Origin: an uncultured bacterium
GTDB taxonomy: Bacteria; Bacillota; Clostridia; Oscillospirales; Ruminococcaceae
NCBI GenBank assembly: GCA_905215965.1
Contig: CAJMSD010000013.1
Coordinates: forward strand, 7,179 to 71,178
Length of the DNA: 64,000 nt
Direction: 5' to 3'
How positions within the stretch are numbered: the first letter of the stretch is position 1; each line of letters starts with the position of its first letter. The translations under genes and the position numbers were made by a program. This document shows, one piece after another, positions 1 to 7,591 of this stretch. The notes below the pieces were generated by a model. The model ran no database searches. It saw only the letters and a program-made list of their open reading frames with translations, and had not been told where the DNA came from.

Positions 1-1046
1 GTGTGAGCGCCCAGCTCGCCGTAGCTTGCACCGCAGTTTTCGCAGACTGCCAGAGTGGTGCAGGTCGCCGTGCCGCCGGAGTGTTCGCCCTCGCAGGTTC
101 CATCTTCCTTGAGCAGACCGCCCAGCGCGCCGTATTTTACGACCTTATCCGTCGTGGTGGCATCCAATCCGGTATAACAGCAGATGGTGCTGTTCTTTAC
201 CGAACCACCATCGCCGCAGTTAATGCTGCCGGTAGCGTAAGTGTCACCGGATTCATCTCCCAAATATCCGATATAATCAGAATACGGGTTATATCTAAAG
301 GTGTGAACCTCAGAATCTGAGATGATCACAATAGGGATCGTATCCGACCAATCAAGCAAACTCCAAGCGTTGCCGATACCGGGAGCAGAAGTCCATTTAT
401 CACCAGCGCCATAGGCATATACGACTGCGTTTGTAATATTGATTGTTCCGCAGGTGCCTTCGCCTGCTGCACCAATGGCTGAAGCGTAAAAGTTGTTCGT
501 ATACGCATATACCGTGACATTCGAAATGTTAATGTTACCGGCATTATAACTCTCGTTGTTGTCGTAGTCGTACTTTCCGCCAATGGCTGCGGCAAGAGTA
601 CCGTGAGCACGAAGAATATTATCCGTCCCGTTTGAGGTAATATTTACTGTTCCGCCCTCTGCTACGAAAATACCACCACATGGTGCATACCAAGATTCTG
701 TTTTTGAAGTGCTTATGGTATTGTCGCCCAGCACAAATATGGTTGCATTGCTGCCGGATGCGACATCAATAGAACTGCCCTCACCAACCATAATGCTTGC
801 ATTATTCAGAACAATCGTCGGATTTCCGCTTTCGACCTTGATTCCGTAGCTACCGGAGCCGGTGAAAGTATATTCACCGCTGTCGCTGATGACATAAGTT
901 CCCGTCAGCGTGGAAAGGTCGATGGCAGATTCCGTGGTTTCCGCCGCATTCGCTGTGAGCACATTCATCGGCAGCATAGATACTACCATCATAATACTGA
1001 GCACAAGGCTGAGCATGCGGTTTGTAAATTGCATTTTTGTTTTCAT
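1..1046 (-). CDS. Secreted beta-helix-like surface protein, 3' end outside window
   Basis: An uninterrupted frame runs from the ATG at 1046-1044 to the left edge, about 348 residues without a stop. It opens with lysines, a hydrophobic segment and an Ala-rich cleavage region near residue 35, a typical Sec signal peptide. The body is rich in Asn, Ile, Thr and Gly with repeating 'NITN/NISN' strands, as in right-handed beta-helix or adhesin-like exoproteins. The last visible residues contain a C-x2-C pair after Cys-Thr repeats (ATCTTLAVCENCGASYG), a short module frequent in Firmicutes surface proteins. The start overlaps the upstream TetR stop by 4 bp (ATGA), so translation is probably coupled. 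The function is not recognised; an extracellular adhesive or glycan-binding role is inference. Confidence 0.75.
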   Translation of the reverse strand, partial: MKTKMQFTNRMLSLVLSIMMVVSMLPMNVLTANAAETTESAIDLSTLTGTYVISDSGEYTFTGSGSYGIKVESGNPTIVLNNASIMVGEGSSIDVASGSNATIFVLGDNTISTSKTESWYAPCGGIFVAEGGTVNITSNGTDNILRAHGTLAAAIGGKYDYDNNESYNAGNINISNVTVYAYTNNFYASAIGAAGEGTCGTINITNAVVYAYGAGDKWTSAPGIGNAWSLLDWSDTIPIVIISDSEVHTFRYNPYSDYIGYLGDESGDTYATGSINCGDGGSVKNSTICCYTGLDATTTDKVVKYGALGGLLKEDGTCEGEHSGGTATCTTLAVCENCGASYGELGAH

Positions 1047-1753
1047 GTCAGTACCTCCTTTTTCGATTTGCCTTTTTGCGATTTTGCGATCATTTTCTGT
1101 CGTGTCGCTTCCACCGCCTGCCAGTTGACAGCGGTGATATAGTCCTTGAAGTCGGAGAGGATTTTCCTTCCGAAGCTTCTGTAGTCCATTGCGATGATCT
1201 TCTCAATCTTCTGATTTCGCAGGGCTTCGGGAACATTGTACAATCTCAATGCCGCATCCAGTCCGCAGGCAACACGCATATCAAGGCTGACGCCCTCCTG
1301 TCCTGCCGATGAGAACATACCATATTCTATGGCAGAGTACAGGTTCTCCATAACCATATATTGTTCCTCGGTCCAATCGGGATTGAACTCTTTGAAGATC
1401 TGCTGGGTTTTCTTTGTGTCATTTTCCCGGATGACCGCAAGGGGCATCGGGTGAGTGTAAGCGGAAATAAAAATGTTACGCATGGCATTGCTTTCCTCTG
1501 CAATTGCCGCATTTGTGGCAAATTCAATGCACAGCGCAAGCAGTGGTGACTTGTCCTCGTGTTCGAGCACTTCGATCATGCGCCACTGAAAATCGCAGAG
1601 TTCCTTGACAAATTCGGTGAGAACGTGTTCTCTCTGCGGATAATGAAACGTCAGATTGCCGGGGCTGATATTCAGTATTTCACAGACTTCCTTGTTGCTG
1701 GTATCTGTAAATCCCTTTTCAATATATAGTTTAGATGCTATCTGAACGATCAT
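1043..1753 (-). CDS. TetR/AcrR-family transcriptional regulator
   Basis: This 236-residue frame has a TetR-type N-terminal helix-turn-helix (residues about 5-45, with 'IEKGF' then 'NKEVCEILNISPGNLTFHY') and a helical ligand domain. The first canonical codon is ATG at 1753, but that start cuts into helix 1. The open frame continues upstream with residues typical of a TetR N-terminus (ARGTKNRPTKE). A strong ribosome site, AAGGAGG at about 1798-1804, lies 8 nt before an ATC codon at 1789, so the true start may be that non-canonical codon. The gene overlaps the secreted-protein gene downstream by 4 bp and probably controls that operon. The ligand is unknown. Confidence 0.85.
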   Translation of the reverse strand: MIVQIASKLYIEKGFTDTSNKEVCEILNISPGNLTFHYPQREHVLTEFVKELCDFQWRMIEVLEHEDKSPLLALCIEFATNAAIAEESNAMRNIFISAYTHPMPLAVIRENDTKKTQQIFKEFNPDWTEEQYMVMENLYSAIEYGMFSSAGQEGVSLDMRVACGLDAALRLYNVPEALRNQKIEKIIAMDYRSFGRKILSDFKDYITAVNWQAVEATRQKMIAKSQKGKSKKEVLT

Positions 1754-1842
1754 CTCTTTTGTTGGTCGGTTTTTGGTTCCTCTGGCGATGACGATCCCCT
1801 CCTTGTCATTGTATAAAGCTGTGTTTTACTAATCTTTCCTTT

Positions 1843-1871
1843 ATTATACACGATATGGCGCGATTTGTCAA
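1843..1871 (-). promoter_or_regulatory. Sigma-A promoter of the tetR/secreted-protein operon
   Basis: On the minus strand TTGACA (1866-1871) and TATAAT (1843-1848) are separated by exactly 17 bp. This is a consensus vegetative promoter with a predicted start near 1836, about 47 nt before the likely TetR start. Confidence 0.75.
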
Positions 1872-1887
1872 TAGTACCGCCACTATT
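1870..1887. promoter_or_regulatory. Candidate TetR operator
   Basis: AATAGT and ACTATT form a perfect 6-bp inverted repeat around a 6-bp centre (ACCGCC) and overlap the -35 box of the tetR promoter. Position and symmetry suit autorepression by the adjacent TetR protein. The assignment is inference. Confidence 0.4.
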
Positions 1888-1909
1888 CTAAAACGTTTTC
1901 GGAGATATT

Positions 1910-1948
1910 TTTTGAAAAAACAAAACCACCGACGGGGTGTCAGTGGTT
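1910..1948 (-). terminator. Intrinsic terminator after the HhH protein
   Basis: Arms 1924-1933 and 1939-1948 pair over 10 bp with one wobble position and a 5-nt loop. They are followed on the minus strand by a T-rich run. It ends the transcript of the small gene at 1959-2189. Confidence 0.7.
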
Positions 1949-1958
1949 CTGATCGTGT

Positions 1959-2189
1959 TCAGTATATGCCTAAATGCTTTTCAATCACCGCCATAATCTC
2001 ATCCAGCCGTTTTTCACCAACGCCTTTGATACTGCCAATTTCTGTTCTCAGCTCACCAAGATCAAGTGTCGGAGCTTCTGCATCTGCCATGACGTTGTGG
2101 TAATAATTCGTAAGGAAGTTCTGCATCTCCTCACGAGTCATTCCTTTAATTTTCTTGTATGTAGCCCTATCCAGCGTTTTCTGTTCCAT
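1959..2189 (-). CDS. Small helix-hairpin-helix protein
   Basis: This is a 76-residue protein with a good ribosome site (GAAGGAGAGG) before ATG at 2189. The C-terminal half contains 'IGSIKGVGEKRLDEIMAVIEKHL', which fits a helix-hairpin-helix DNA-binding hairpin (Gly-Val-Gly turn). The N-terminal half is helical and charged. It has its own promoter and terminator and stands alone between the TetR operon and the restriction locus. A role in binding DNA non-specifically is plausible from the fold, but no specific family is recognised. Confidence 0.65.
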   Translation of the reverse strand: MEQKTLDRATYKKIKGMTREEMQNFLTNYYHNVMADAEAPTLDLGELRTEIGSIKGVGEKRLDEIMAVIEKHLGIY

Positions 2190-2221
2190 ATCGAACCTCT
2201 CCTTCGTATACGTTATATTAA

Positions 2222-2250
2222 ATTATAGCACAAAATCCAATATATTTCAA
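2222..2250 (-). promoter_or_regulatory. Promoter of the small HhH gene
   Basis: TTGAAA (2245-2250) and TATAAT (2222-2227) lie 17 bp apart on the minus strand, directly upstream of the 1959-2189 gene. Confidence 0.65.
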
Positions 2251-2269
2251 TAATTGAGAGCCGTTTTCA

Positions 2270-2355
2270 GCTTCCCGTAATCTCCCTTATGCCTTCTGTG
2301 AGCAAATCGGCAAGGAAATTCGGGATATTTCGGAGGAAGTGCCGTTTGAGATTCC
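2270..2355. repeat. hsdS: Inverted repeat IR1, left arm (partner 5836-5921)
   Basis: These 86 bp match the reverse complement of 5836-5921 with only about five mismatches. They encode the conserved stretch preceding the first target-recognition domain of both hsdS genes. Inversion between these arms would move both recognition domains of the silent gene behind the expressed hsdS start. Confidence 0.85.
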
Positions 2356-3655
2356 AGCAAGTTGGGTGTGGGTTCGCCATAACGATTTATTTGAAATATC
2401 TGGTGGTTCTCAACCGCCTAAATCTAAGTTTAAGAGTGAACCGCAAGAAGGTTATATTAGGCTTTATCAAATAAGAGATTATGGTAAATCACCTGTTCCT
2501 GTATATATACCTATCTCAACTGCTTCAAAAACCACTCAAAAGGGCGATATTCTTCTTGCGAGATATGGGGCTTCTCTTGGAAAAGTATTCTGGGCGGAAG
2601 ATGGAGCATACAATGTCGCTATGGCAAAGGTTATTTCGTTATTTAACGAGTTCGAAATAGACAGAAACTATTTGTTCTTGTTTTACCATTCTTCAATATA
2701 TCAGAATGTTATATTTGGTAATTCTCGCAGTGCTCAAGCTGGTTTCAATAAAGAAGACCTCAGCCAACTACTGTTTCCTATTCCACCTTTGAGTGAGCAA
2801 AAACGTATCGCAGATAAGTATTTTGAACTCCTCCCATACATCGAAAAATACGCCCATGCTGAAACACAGCTCACCGCCCTCAACACATCATTCCCCGAAG
2901 CCTTGAAAAAATCCATCCTGCAGGAAGCTGTACAGGGCAGACTTGTTCCACAAGAGCCCAACGATGAGCCTGCGTCGGTGCTTTTAGAGCGCATCCGAGC
3001 TGAGAAACAGGCACTTATCAAGGCTGGCAAAATCAAAAAGGACAAGCATGAATCGGTCATCATAACAAGGGATAAAGTTCCTTATGAGATCATAGACGGA
3101 AAAGAACGCTGTATTGCCGATGAAGTGCCGTTTGAGATTCCGGAGGGGTGGTGTTGGTGTAGGTTAGGAAGTGTATGTATGAACATTCAATATGGCACTT
3201 CTCAAAAATCACAAAAGCAAGGAAAAATGCCTGTTTTGCGAATGGGCAATCTGCAAAATGGAACAATCAATTATGATAAATTAGTATATACTTCTGATGA
3301 AACTGAAATTATCCGATACCCACTGGTGTATAACGATCTGTTGTTCAACCGTACTAACAGTAGAGAGATTGTCGGAAAAACAGCGATCTATAAAGGTGAG
3401 ATGCCTGCTATTTATGCAGGGTATCTTGTAAGAATTACTCCGATGATTGATAGCGATTATCTTAATTATGTAATGCAATCAAAATATTACTGGACTTATT
3501 GTCAGACAGTTCGTAGTGATGCAATTGGTCAATCAAATATCAATGCAGAAAAACTAAAACATTTTCTTGTACCTGTCCCAACCCTTTCCGAACAACACCG
3601 CATTGTCGCCAAAATCGAACAACTCCTCCCCATCATCAACCAGATTTCAAAGTAA
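2339..3655 (+). CDS. hsdS: Silent, start-less inverted hsdS' cassette (type I specificity subunit)
   Basis: The product resembles a type I specificity subunit: target-recognition domain 1 (about residues 1-150 from the GTG at 2339), a conserved helical spacer ending around residue 275, then domain 2 and a C-terminal conserved helix ('LSEQHRIVAKIEQLL'). The frame is open from 2258, but upstream of the GTG at 2339 it contains no ATG, GTG or TTG and no ribosome site, so it lacks the N-terminal conserved region of the active gene at 4536-6104. It lies in opposite orientation to that gene. Both recognition domains differ completely from the active copy, while the three conserved blocks are near-identical. 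This is a storage cassette rather than an expressed subunit. Confidence 0.85.
   Translation: MPFEIPASWVWVRHNDLFEISGGSQPPKSKFKSEPQEGYIRLYQIRDYGKSPVPVYIPISTASKTTQKGDILLARYGASLGKVFWAEDGAYNVAMAKVISLFNEFEIDRNYLFLFYHSSIYQNVIFGNSRSAQAGFNKEDLSQLLFPIPPLSEQKRIADKYFELLPYIEKYAHAETQLTALNTSFPEALKKSILQEAVQGRLVPQEPNDEPASVLLERIRAEKQALIKAGKIKKDKHESVIITRDKVPYEIIDGKERCIADEVPFEIPEGWCWCRLGSVCMNIQYGTSQKSQKQGKMPVLRMGNLQNGTINYDKLVYTSDETEIIRYPLVYNDLLFNRTNSREIVGKTAIYKGEMPAIYAGYLVRITPMIDSDYLNYVMQSKYYWTYCQTVRSDAIGQSNINAEKLKHFLVPVPTLSEQHRIVAKIEQLLPIINQISK
2825..3166. repeat. hsdS: Inverted repeat IR2, left arm (partner 5023-5363)
   Basis: About 340 bp covering the central conserved spacer of hsdS' is highly similar, in inverse orientation, to 5023-5363. 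Inversion between these arms would exchange only the second recognition domain. Confidence 0.85.
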
Positions 3656-3690
3656 TATGTTACAATCATATTGAAAGGAGGTCTTTCGAT

Positions 3691-4494
3691 ATGATTGACG
3701 AATTTAAGACTTATCTGGACAAGACAAATCTGTCCGAAAACTCAAAATCTGCGTACCTGTTTGCTTTCAGGCAGTTCACAGAGCAGTACCGCACAGTCAC
3801 AAAGAAGAATCTGAATCAGTACAAGGTGTGGCTGGTGGACAATTTCAGACCGCAGACTGTGAATCTTCGTCTGCGTGGTATGAACTGCTATCTAGAAAGT
3901 GTAGGCAAGGACAAGTGGAAACTCTCGTTTGTCAAGGTGCAGCAGAAACCGTTCCTCGAAAATGTGATCAGTGAAGCGGATTACTTGTACTTCAAGCAGC
4001 GTCTGAAAGAGGATGACGAACTGTTCTGGTACTTTGTGATCCGCTTTCTTGCGGCTACGGGTGCGAGAGTAAGTGAGCTGATTCAGATCAAGGTGGAACA
4101 TGTCAGGCTCGGTTATCTTGACCTGTACTCCAAAGGCGGTAAACTCCGCCGTATCTACATTCCGAAATCCTTGCAGGAAGAATCCCTTGCGTGGCTTGAC
4201 GCAAAGAAACAGGACAGCGGTTTTATCTTCTTGAATCAGCGTGGACAACGTATCACAACAAGGGGAATTTCTGGTGAGCTGAAGAAGTATGCAATCAAAT
4301 ATGGCATTGATCCGAAAGTGGTTTATCCACATTCGTTTCGTCATCGCTTTGCAAAGAGCTTTCTGGAACGTTGCAATGACATTGCATTTCTTGCCGATCT
4401 GATGGGACATGAGAGCATTGAGACTACTCGCATTTATTTGCGTAAGACTGCTACAGAACAGCGTGAAATCGTGGATACTGTGATTGACTGGTAA
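3691..4494 (+). CDS. Tyrosine recombinase of the hsdS inversion system
   Basis: This 267-residue integrase/XerC-like recombinase has an N-terminal core-binding SAM-like domain (1-85) and a C-terminal catalytic domain. The visible catalytic set is Arg126 (TGARVSEL), Lys151, His214 and Arg217 (HSFRH), His240 (GHES) and Tyr249 (RIYL), all intact. It starts 8 nt after a near-perfect ribosome site (GAAAGGAGGT). The gene sits between the 3' ends of two oppositely oriented hsdS genes, as recombinases do in known phase-variable type I loci. Its likely job is inverting hsdS segments across IR1, IR2 and a short third repeat, rather than integrating an element. Confidence 0.9.
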   Translation: MIDEFKTYLDKTNLSENSKSAYLFAFRQFTEQYRTVTKKNLNQYKVWLVDNFRPQTVNLRLRGMNCYLESVGKDKWKLSFVKVQQKPFLENVISEADYLYFKQRLKEDDELFWYFVIRFLAATGARVSELIQIKVEHVRLGYLDLYSKGGKLRRIYIPKSLQEESLAWLDAKKQDSGFIFLNQRGQRITTRGISGELKKYAIKYGIDPKVVYPHSFRHRFAKSFLERCNDIAFLADLMGHESIETTRIYLRKTATEQREIVDTVIDW

Positions 4495-4500
4495 TGAAAA

Positions 4501-4537
4501 GGGCATACCCTCAATGTGAGAGTATGCCCGGTTTTTT
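4501..4537. terminator. Bidirectional terminator between recombinase and hsdS
   Basis: GGGCATAC (4501-4508) pairs with GTATGCCC (4522-4529), with a further CTCA/TGAG pairing inside. A run of six T follows on the plus strand and TTTT follows on the minus strand. It separates convergent transcripts. Confidence 0.8.
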
Positions 4538-6104
4538 ATAGGATTTTGCATAGTTTCATGAGTTCTTCGATTTTGGTGACGATGCGGTGTTGTTCTTCGA
4601 GTGGGGGGATTGGAATAATAATATTTTTCAGTGAAGTAAGACTTACTGTTTTTTGTGCTGTTCCTGTTGCTGTTTCTTTGCATTGTTCATAAACTAAAGG
4701 TGTCCTTAACCAATGAACAAGAAAATCCGAATCAACAAATAAAGGTTTCAATAAGGCAATATGTCGTTGAAAACAGAATTCCCTATCGTTTTCCACTTTC
4801 ATCACTATGCCGTAGGAGCCTGTAACAGTAAACAAAATATCATTCTTAATTGGTTTTCTATTGTTGTCAAGTTTATTATAGTATTCTTCGGGAACATATC
4901 TTGTGTTTGAAAAATCTATTTTGCCAGAAGAAACGTTAGATATAACGATGAATGGCTTACCATTAGGGACTTGTGGTGGCGGCTGATGATCGCCATCAGT
5001 TATACTTTGACAAATATGTGATAATCTACACCAACACCACCCCTCCGGAATCTCAAACGGCACTTCACCGGCAATGCAGCGTTCTTTTCCGTCTATGATC
5101 TCATAAGGAACTTTATCCCTTGTCACGATGACTGATTCGTGCTTATCCTTCTTGATTTTGCCAGCCTTGACAAGTGCCTGTTTCTCGGCTCGGATGCGTT
5201 CAAGCAGAACAGATGCAGATTCATCATCAGGATTTTGTGGAACAAGCCTGCCCTGTACCGCTTCCTGCAGGATGGATTTTTTCAAGGCTTCTGGGAAGGA
5301 TGTGTTGAGGGCGGTGAGCTGTGTTTCGGCTTGGGCGTATTTTTCGATGTATGGGAGGAGTTCCTCTATTTTGGCAACGATACGGTGTTGTTCGGAAAGG
5401 GATGGAAGAGGAATGAGTAATTTATCAATAGCATTTGAAGATAACCCCTGTATTCCTATACCTTTTCCGCCAATTAACCCAGAGTGCTTATAGAGATTGA
5501 AAATGAAATAGAAAAAGTACATATCAACAGTGGCATATGGGCGTAATCTATGTATGTGGTTTTGTATCCTCATAGGATAATCATAGTTCCATATAGCTGC
5601 TCTACCAATATCGCCACCTTCACATACAAGCAAATCACCTTTTGTCACAGTACACTTTTCTATTTCGCTTTCAGTAAAGAGCATTTCTTTAAGTTTATCC
5701 AACTCAAATCTATCCCAATATAAGTTCGATGTTGTAATGTACTGCATTTTAGTCCCTTGTTGATTTGAGGAATTAAGTGCCTTTCCTGTGTTATGCTGAA
5801 AAACTGTTCCTAATCTACACCATTCCCATGTATCCGGAATCTCAAACGGCACTTCATCCGAAATATCCCGAATTTCCTTGCCTACCTGCTCACAAAAGGC
5901 ATAAGGGAGATTACGGGAAGCCCCACGGAAAATTTCAGAAGTCTTCTTGTCCTTTTTGATCTTGCCAGCCTTAATCAGCTCCTGCTTTTCTGCCTTGATG
6001 CGTTCAAGCAGGACAGATGCAGGTTCATCATTCGGATCCTGCGGAACGAGTTTTCCCTGTACCGCCATCTGGAGGATGGAGTTCTTTAACTGCTGTGCGG
6101 TCAT
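4536..6104 (-). CDS. hsdS: Type I restriction-modification specificity subunit HsdS (expressed copy)
   Basis: This 522-residue subunit determines the DNA target of the methylase and nuclease. It has an N-terminal conserved region (1-90), target-recognition domain 1 (about 95-240), a central spacer (about 240-345) that repeats the N-terminal region (both begin LK-SILQ-AVQG), target-recognition domain 2 (about 350-500) and a short C-terminal helix. The internal two-fold repeat is the family's usual pseudo-symmetry. The ATG overlaps the hsdM stop by 4 bp. The 5' 180 bp are unique to this copy, while the rest is mirrored by the silent cassette at 2270-3655. The current allele is therefore one of at least four possible domain combinations. 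Confidence 0.93.
   Translation of the reverse strand: MTAQQLKNSILQMAVQGKLVPQDPNDEPASVLLERIKAEKQELIKAGKIKKDKKTSEIFRGASRNLPYAFCEQVGKEIRDISDEVPFEIPDTWEWCRLGTVFQHNTGKALNSSNQQGTKMQYITTSNLYWDRFELDKLKEMLFTESEIEKCTVTKGDLLVCEGGDIGRAAIWNYDYPMRIQNHIHRLRPYATVDMYFFYFIFNLYKHSGLIGGKGIGIQGLSSNAIDKLLIPLPSLSEQHRIVAKIEELLPYIEKYAQAETQLTALNTSFPEALKKSILQEAVQGRLVPQNPDDESASVLLERIRAEKQALVKAGKIKKDKHESVIVTRDKVPYEIIDGKERCIAGEVPFEIPEGWCWCRLSHICQSITDGDHQPPPQVPNGKPFIVISNVSSGKIDFSNTRYVPEEYYNKLDNNRKPIKNDILFTVTGSYGIVMKVENDREFCFQRHIALLKPLFVDSDFLVHWLRTPLVYEQCKETATGTAQKTVSLTSLKNIIIPIPPLEEQHRIVTKIEELMKLCKIL
5023..5363. repeat. hsdS: Inverted repeat IR2, right arm
   Basis: The central spacer of the active hsdS is inversely repeated at 2825-3166. 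The match is close throughout, interrupted by scattered mismatches, with the longest identical stretch near 5040-5130. Confidence 0.85.
5836..5921. repeat. hsdS: Inverted repeat IR1, right arm
   Basis: This is the reverse complement of 2270-2355 and precedes target-recognition domain 1 of the expressed hsdS. Homology stops abruptly at 5921, marking the limit of the invertible segment. Confidence 0.85.
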
Positions 6105-7588
6105 GACATATCCTCCGTATCCGAAATTCCAAGAATATCTGTAATCTGTGCCAGAATCCGATCAATATCCGCATTCAGACTTGCACGCTTCTCTTGATAC
6201 TGCTGAATCAGTTCCTTCGGCGGGAGAATTTCTTCCTCCTCATGCGGAAAACCGCAGAGGTCAATATTATATCCACGCTCTACAAGCTCGGCAGCGGTAT
6301 ATTTCTTTGCCTTGTCGAAGCCGTCCACCGTGATCTCCTCACGCTGATTCCACCACTCCATGACAGGTGCAAAATGCTCCAGCTTCATTGGCTTTGTCTT
6401 TGAGAAGTTCTTGTAGCCATCGGGCATATCCAGACGATAGAACCATGTTTCCTTGGTAGGTCCGGTCTTGTCAAAGAACAGGATATTCGTTGTAATAGAA
6501 GTGTACGGTGCAAAGACGCTGTGCGGCATACGAATGACCGTGTGCAGATTAAATTCACCCAACAGTTTCTTCTTGATTGCTACCTTGGCATTATCTGTGC
6601 CAAACAAGAAGCCATCGGGGAGAATGACTGCAGCCCTGCCGTTCTGCTTCAAGCGATACATGATCACGGACATGAACAGATCCGCAGTTTCACTGCTTGC
6701 AAGGTCAGTCGGGAAATGATTCTTGACCTCCGCCTTTTCACTGCCGCCGTAGGGAGGATTCATCAGCACCACATCAAACTGATCTTCTTCCGTATAGTCC
6801 AGTACATCGTACAGGAGCGAATTATCATGGTAGATTCTCGGTGTATCAATGTTATGCAGAAGCAGATTTGTCACACACAGCATATACGGGAACTGCTTCT
6901 TCTCAATGCCATAAACAGAAGTATCAAAGGCTTCAATATCCTCAACCGTCTTTCTCTGCGGTTCAAGTGCTTTCAGCCAGCTTGTAATAAATCCGCCTGT
7001 ACCGCAGGCAAAGTCCGCCATTTTCTCACCAATTCTCGGCTTGATGATCTGTGCCATGAAATCTGTCACAGCTCTTGGCGTATAGAATTCACCTGCAGAA
7101 CCTGCACTTTGCAGTTCTTTCAGAATGGATTCGTAGATTTCTCCGAATGCGTGACTTTCTTCATAATCAGCCAACTGGAGTTCATCAATGACGTTAACAA
7201 CCTGACGCAGCAGAACGCCGTCCTTCATGTAGTTGTTGGTATCCTCAAAGGTCGTCTTGACGATTGCCTTTTTGATAGGTGTCTTTTTGTTTACTTCAAG
7301 GGATTTCAATGTTGGAAACAGCGTATTATTGACAAAGTCAAGCAGTTCATCGCCTGTGATTGCTGTTCCTTTGCCATCATCAACCGCCCAGTTTCTCCAT
7401 CTGCATTCTTCGGGAATGATGGATGTGTAGTCATCGTCATCGTATTCCCAATCTTCTTCTTTTGTATCATAGACCTTGAGAAACAAGAGCCACGCAATCT
7501 GCTCAATACGCTGTGCATCGCCGTTGATACCAGCGTCATTTCTCATAATATCCCGTAATCTCTTTACGAAATTACCTAAACTGCTCAT
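6101..7588 (-). CDS. hsdM: Type I DNA methyltransferase subunit HsdM
   Basis: This 495-residue N6-adenine methyltransferase has an N-terminal helical HsdM_N domain (1-130). The S-adenosylmethionine motif 'DFACGTGGF' is at about 192-200, after 'GEFYTPR', and the catalytic NPPY is at 277-280. With HsdS it methylates the target sites, and with HsdR it forms the restriction enzyme. Its stop overlaps hsdS by 4 bp and its start is 3 nt after the hsdR stop, so the three genes form one transcript in the order R-M-S. A ribosome site (AAGGTGG) precedes ATG at 7588. Nothing appears damaged. Confidence 0.96.
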   Translation of the reverse strand: MSSLGNFVKRLRDIMRNDAGINGDAQRIEQIAWLLFLKVYDTKEEDWEYDDDDYTSIIPEECRWRNWAVDDGKGTAITGDELLDFVNNTLFPTLKSLEVNKKTPIKKAIVKTTFEDTNNYMKDGVLLRQVVNVIDELQLADYEESHAFGEIYESILKELQSAGSAGEFYTPRAVTDFMAQIIKPRIGEKMADFACGTGGFITSWLKALEPQRKTVEDIEAFDTSVYGIEKKQFPYMLCVTNLLLHNIDTPRIYHDNSLLYDVLDYTEEDQFDVVLMNPPYGGSEKAEVKNHFPTDLASSETADLFMSVIMYRLKQNGRAAVILPDGFLFGTDNAKVAIKKKLLGEFNLHTVIRMPHSVFAPYTSITTNILFFDKTGPTKETWFYRLDMPDGYKNFSKTKPMKLEHFAPVMEWWNQREEITVDGFDKAKKYTAAELVERGYNIDLCGFPHEEEEILPPKELIQQYQEKRASLNADIDRILAQITDILGISDTEDMS

Positions 7589-7591
7589 ATG

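Noticed and set aside
3691..4494. Recombinase as integrase of the conjugative element
   Set aside because: It is embedded between inverted hsdS genes and far from the tRNA end of the element, so a role in hsdS inversion explains it better; the element's own integrase was not found in the window.
3892..4683. A 263-codon minus-strand frame spanning recombinase and hsdS 3' end
   Set aside because: It crosses a strong terminator and lies opposite an intact recombinase.
6521..7558. A 345-codon plus-strand frame opposite hsdM
   Set aside because: It is a Cys/His/Phe-rich mirror of the hsdM gene with no ribosome site or domain; the minus-strand HsdM has all catalytic motifs.
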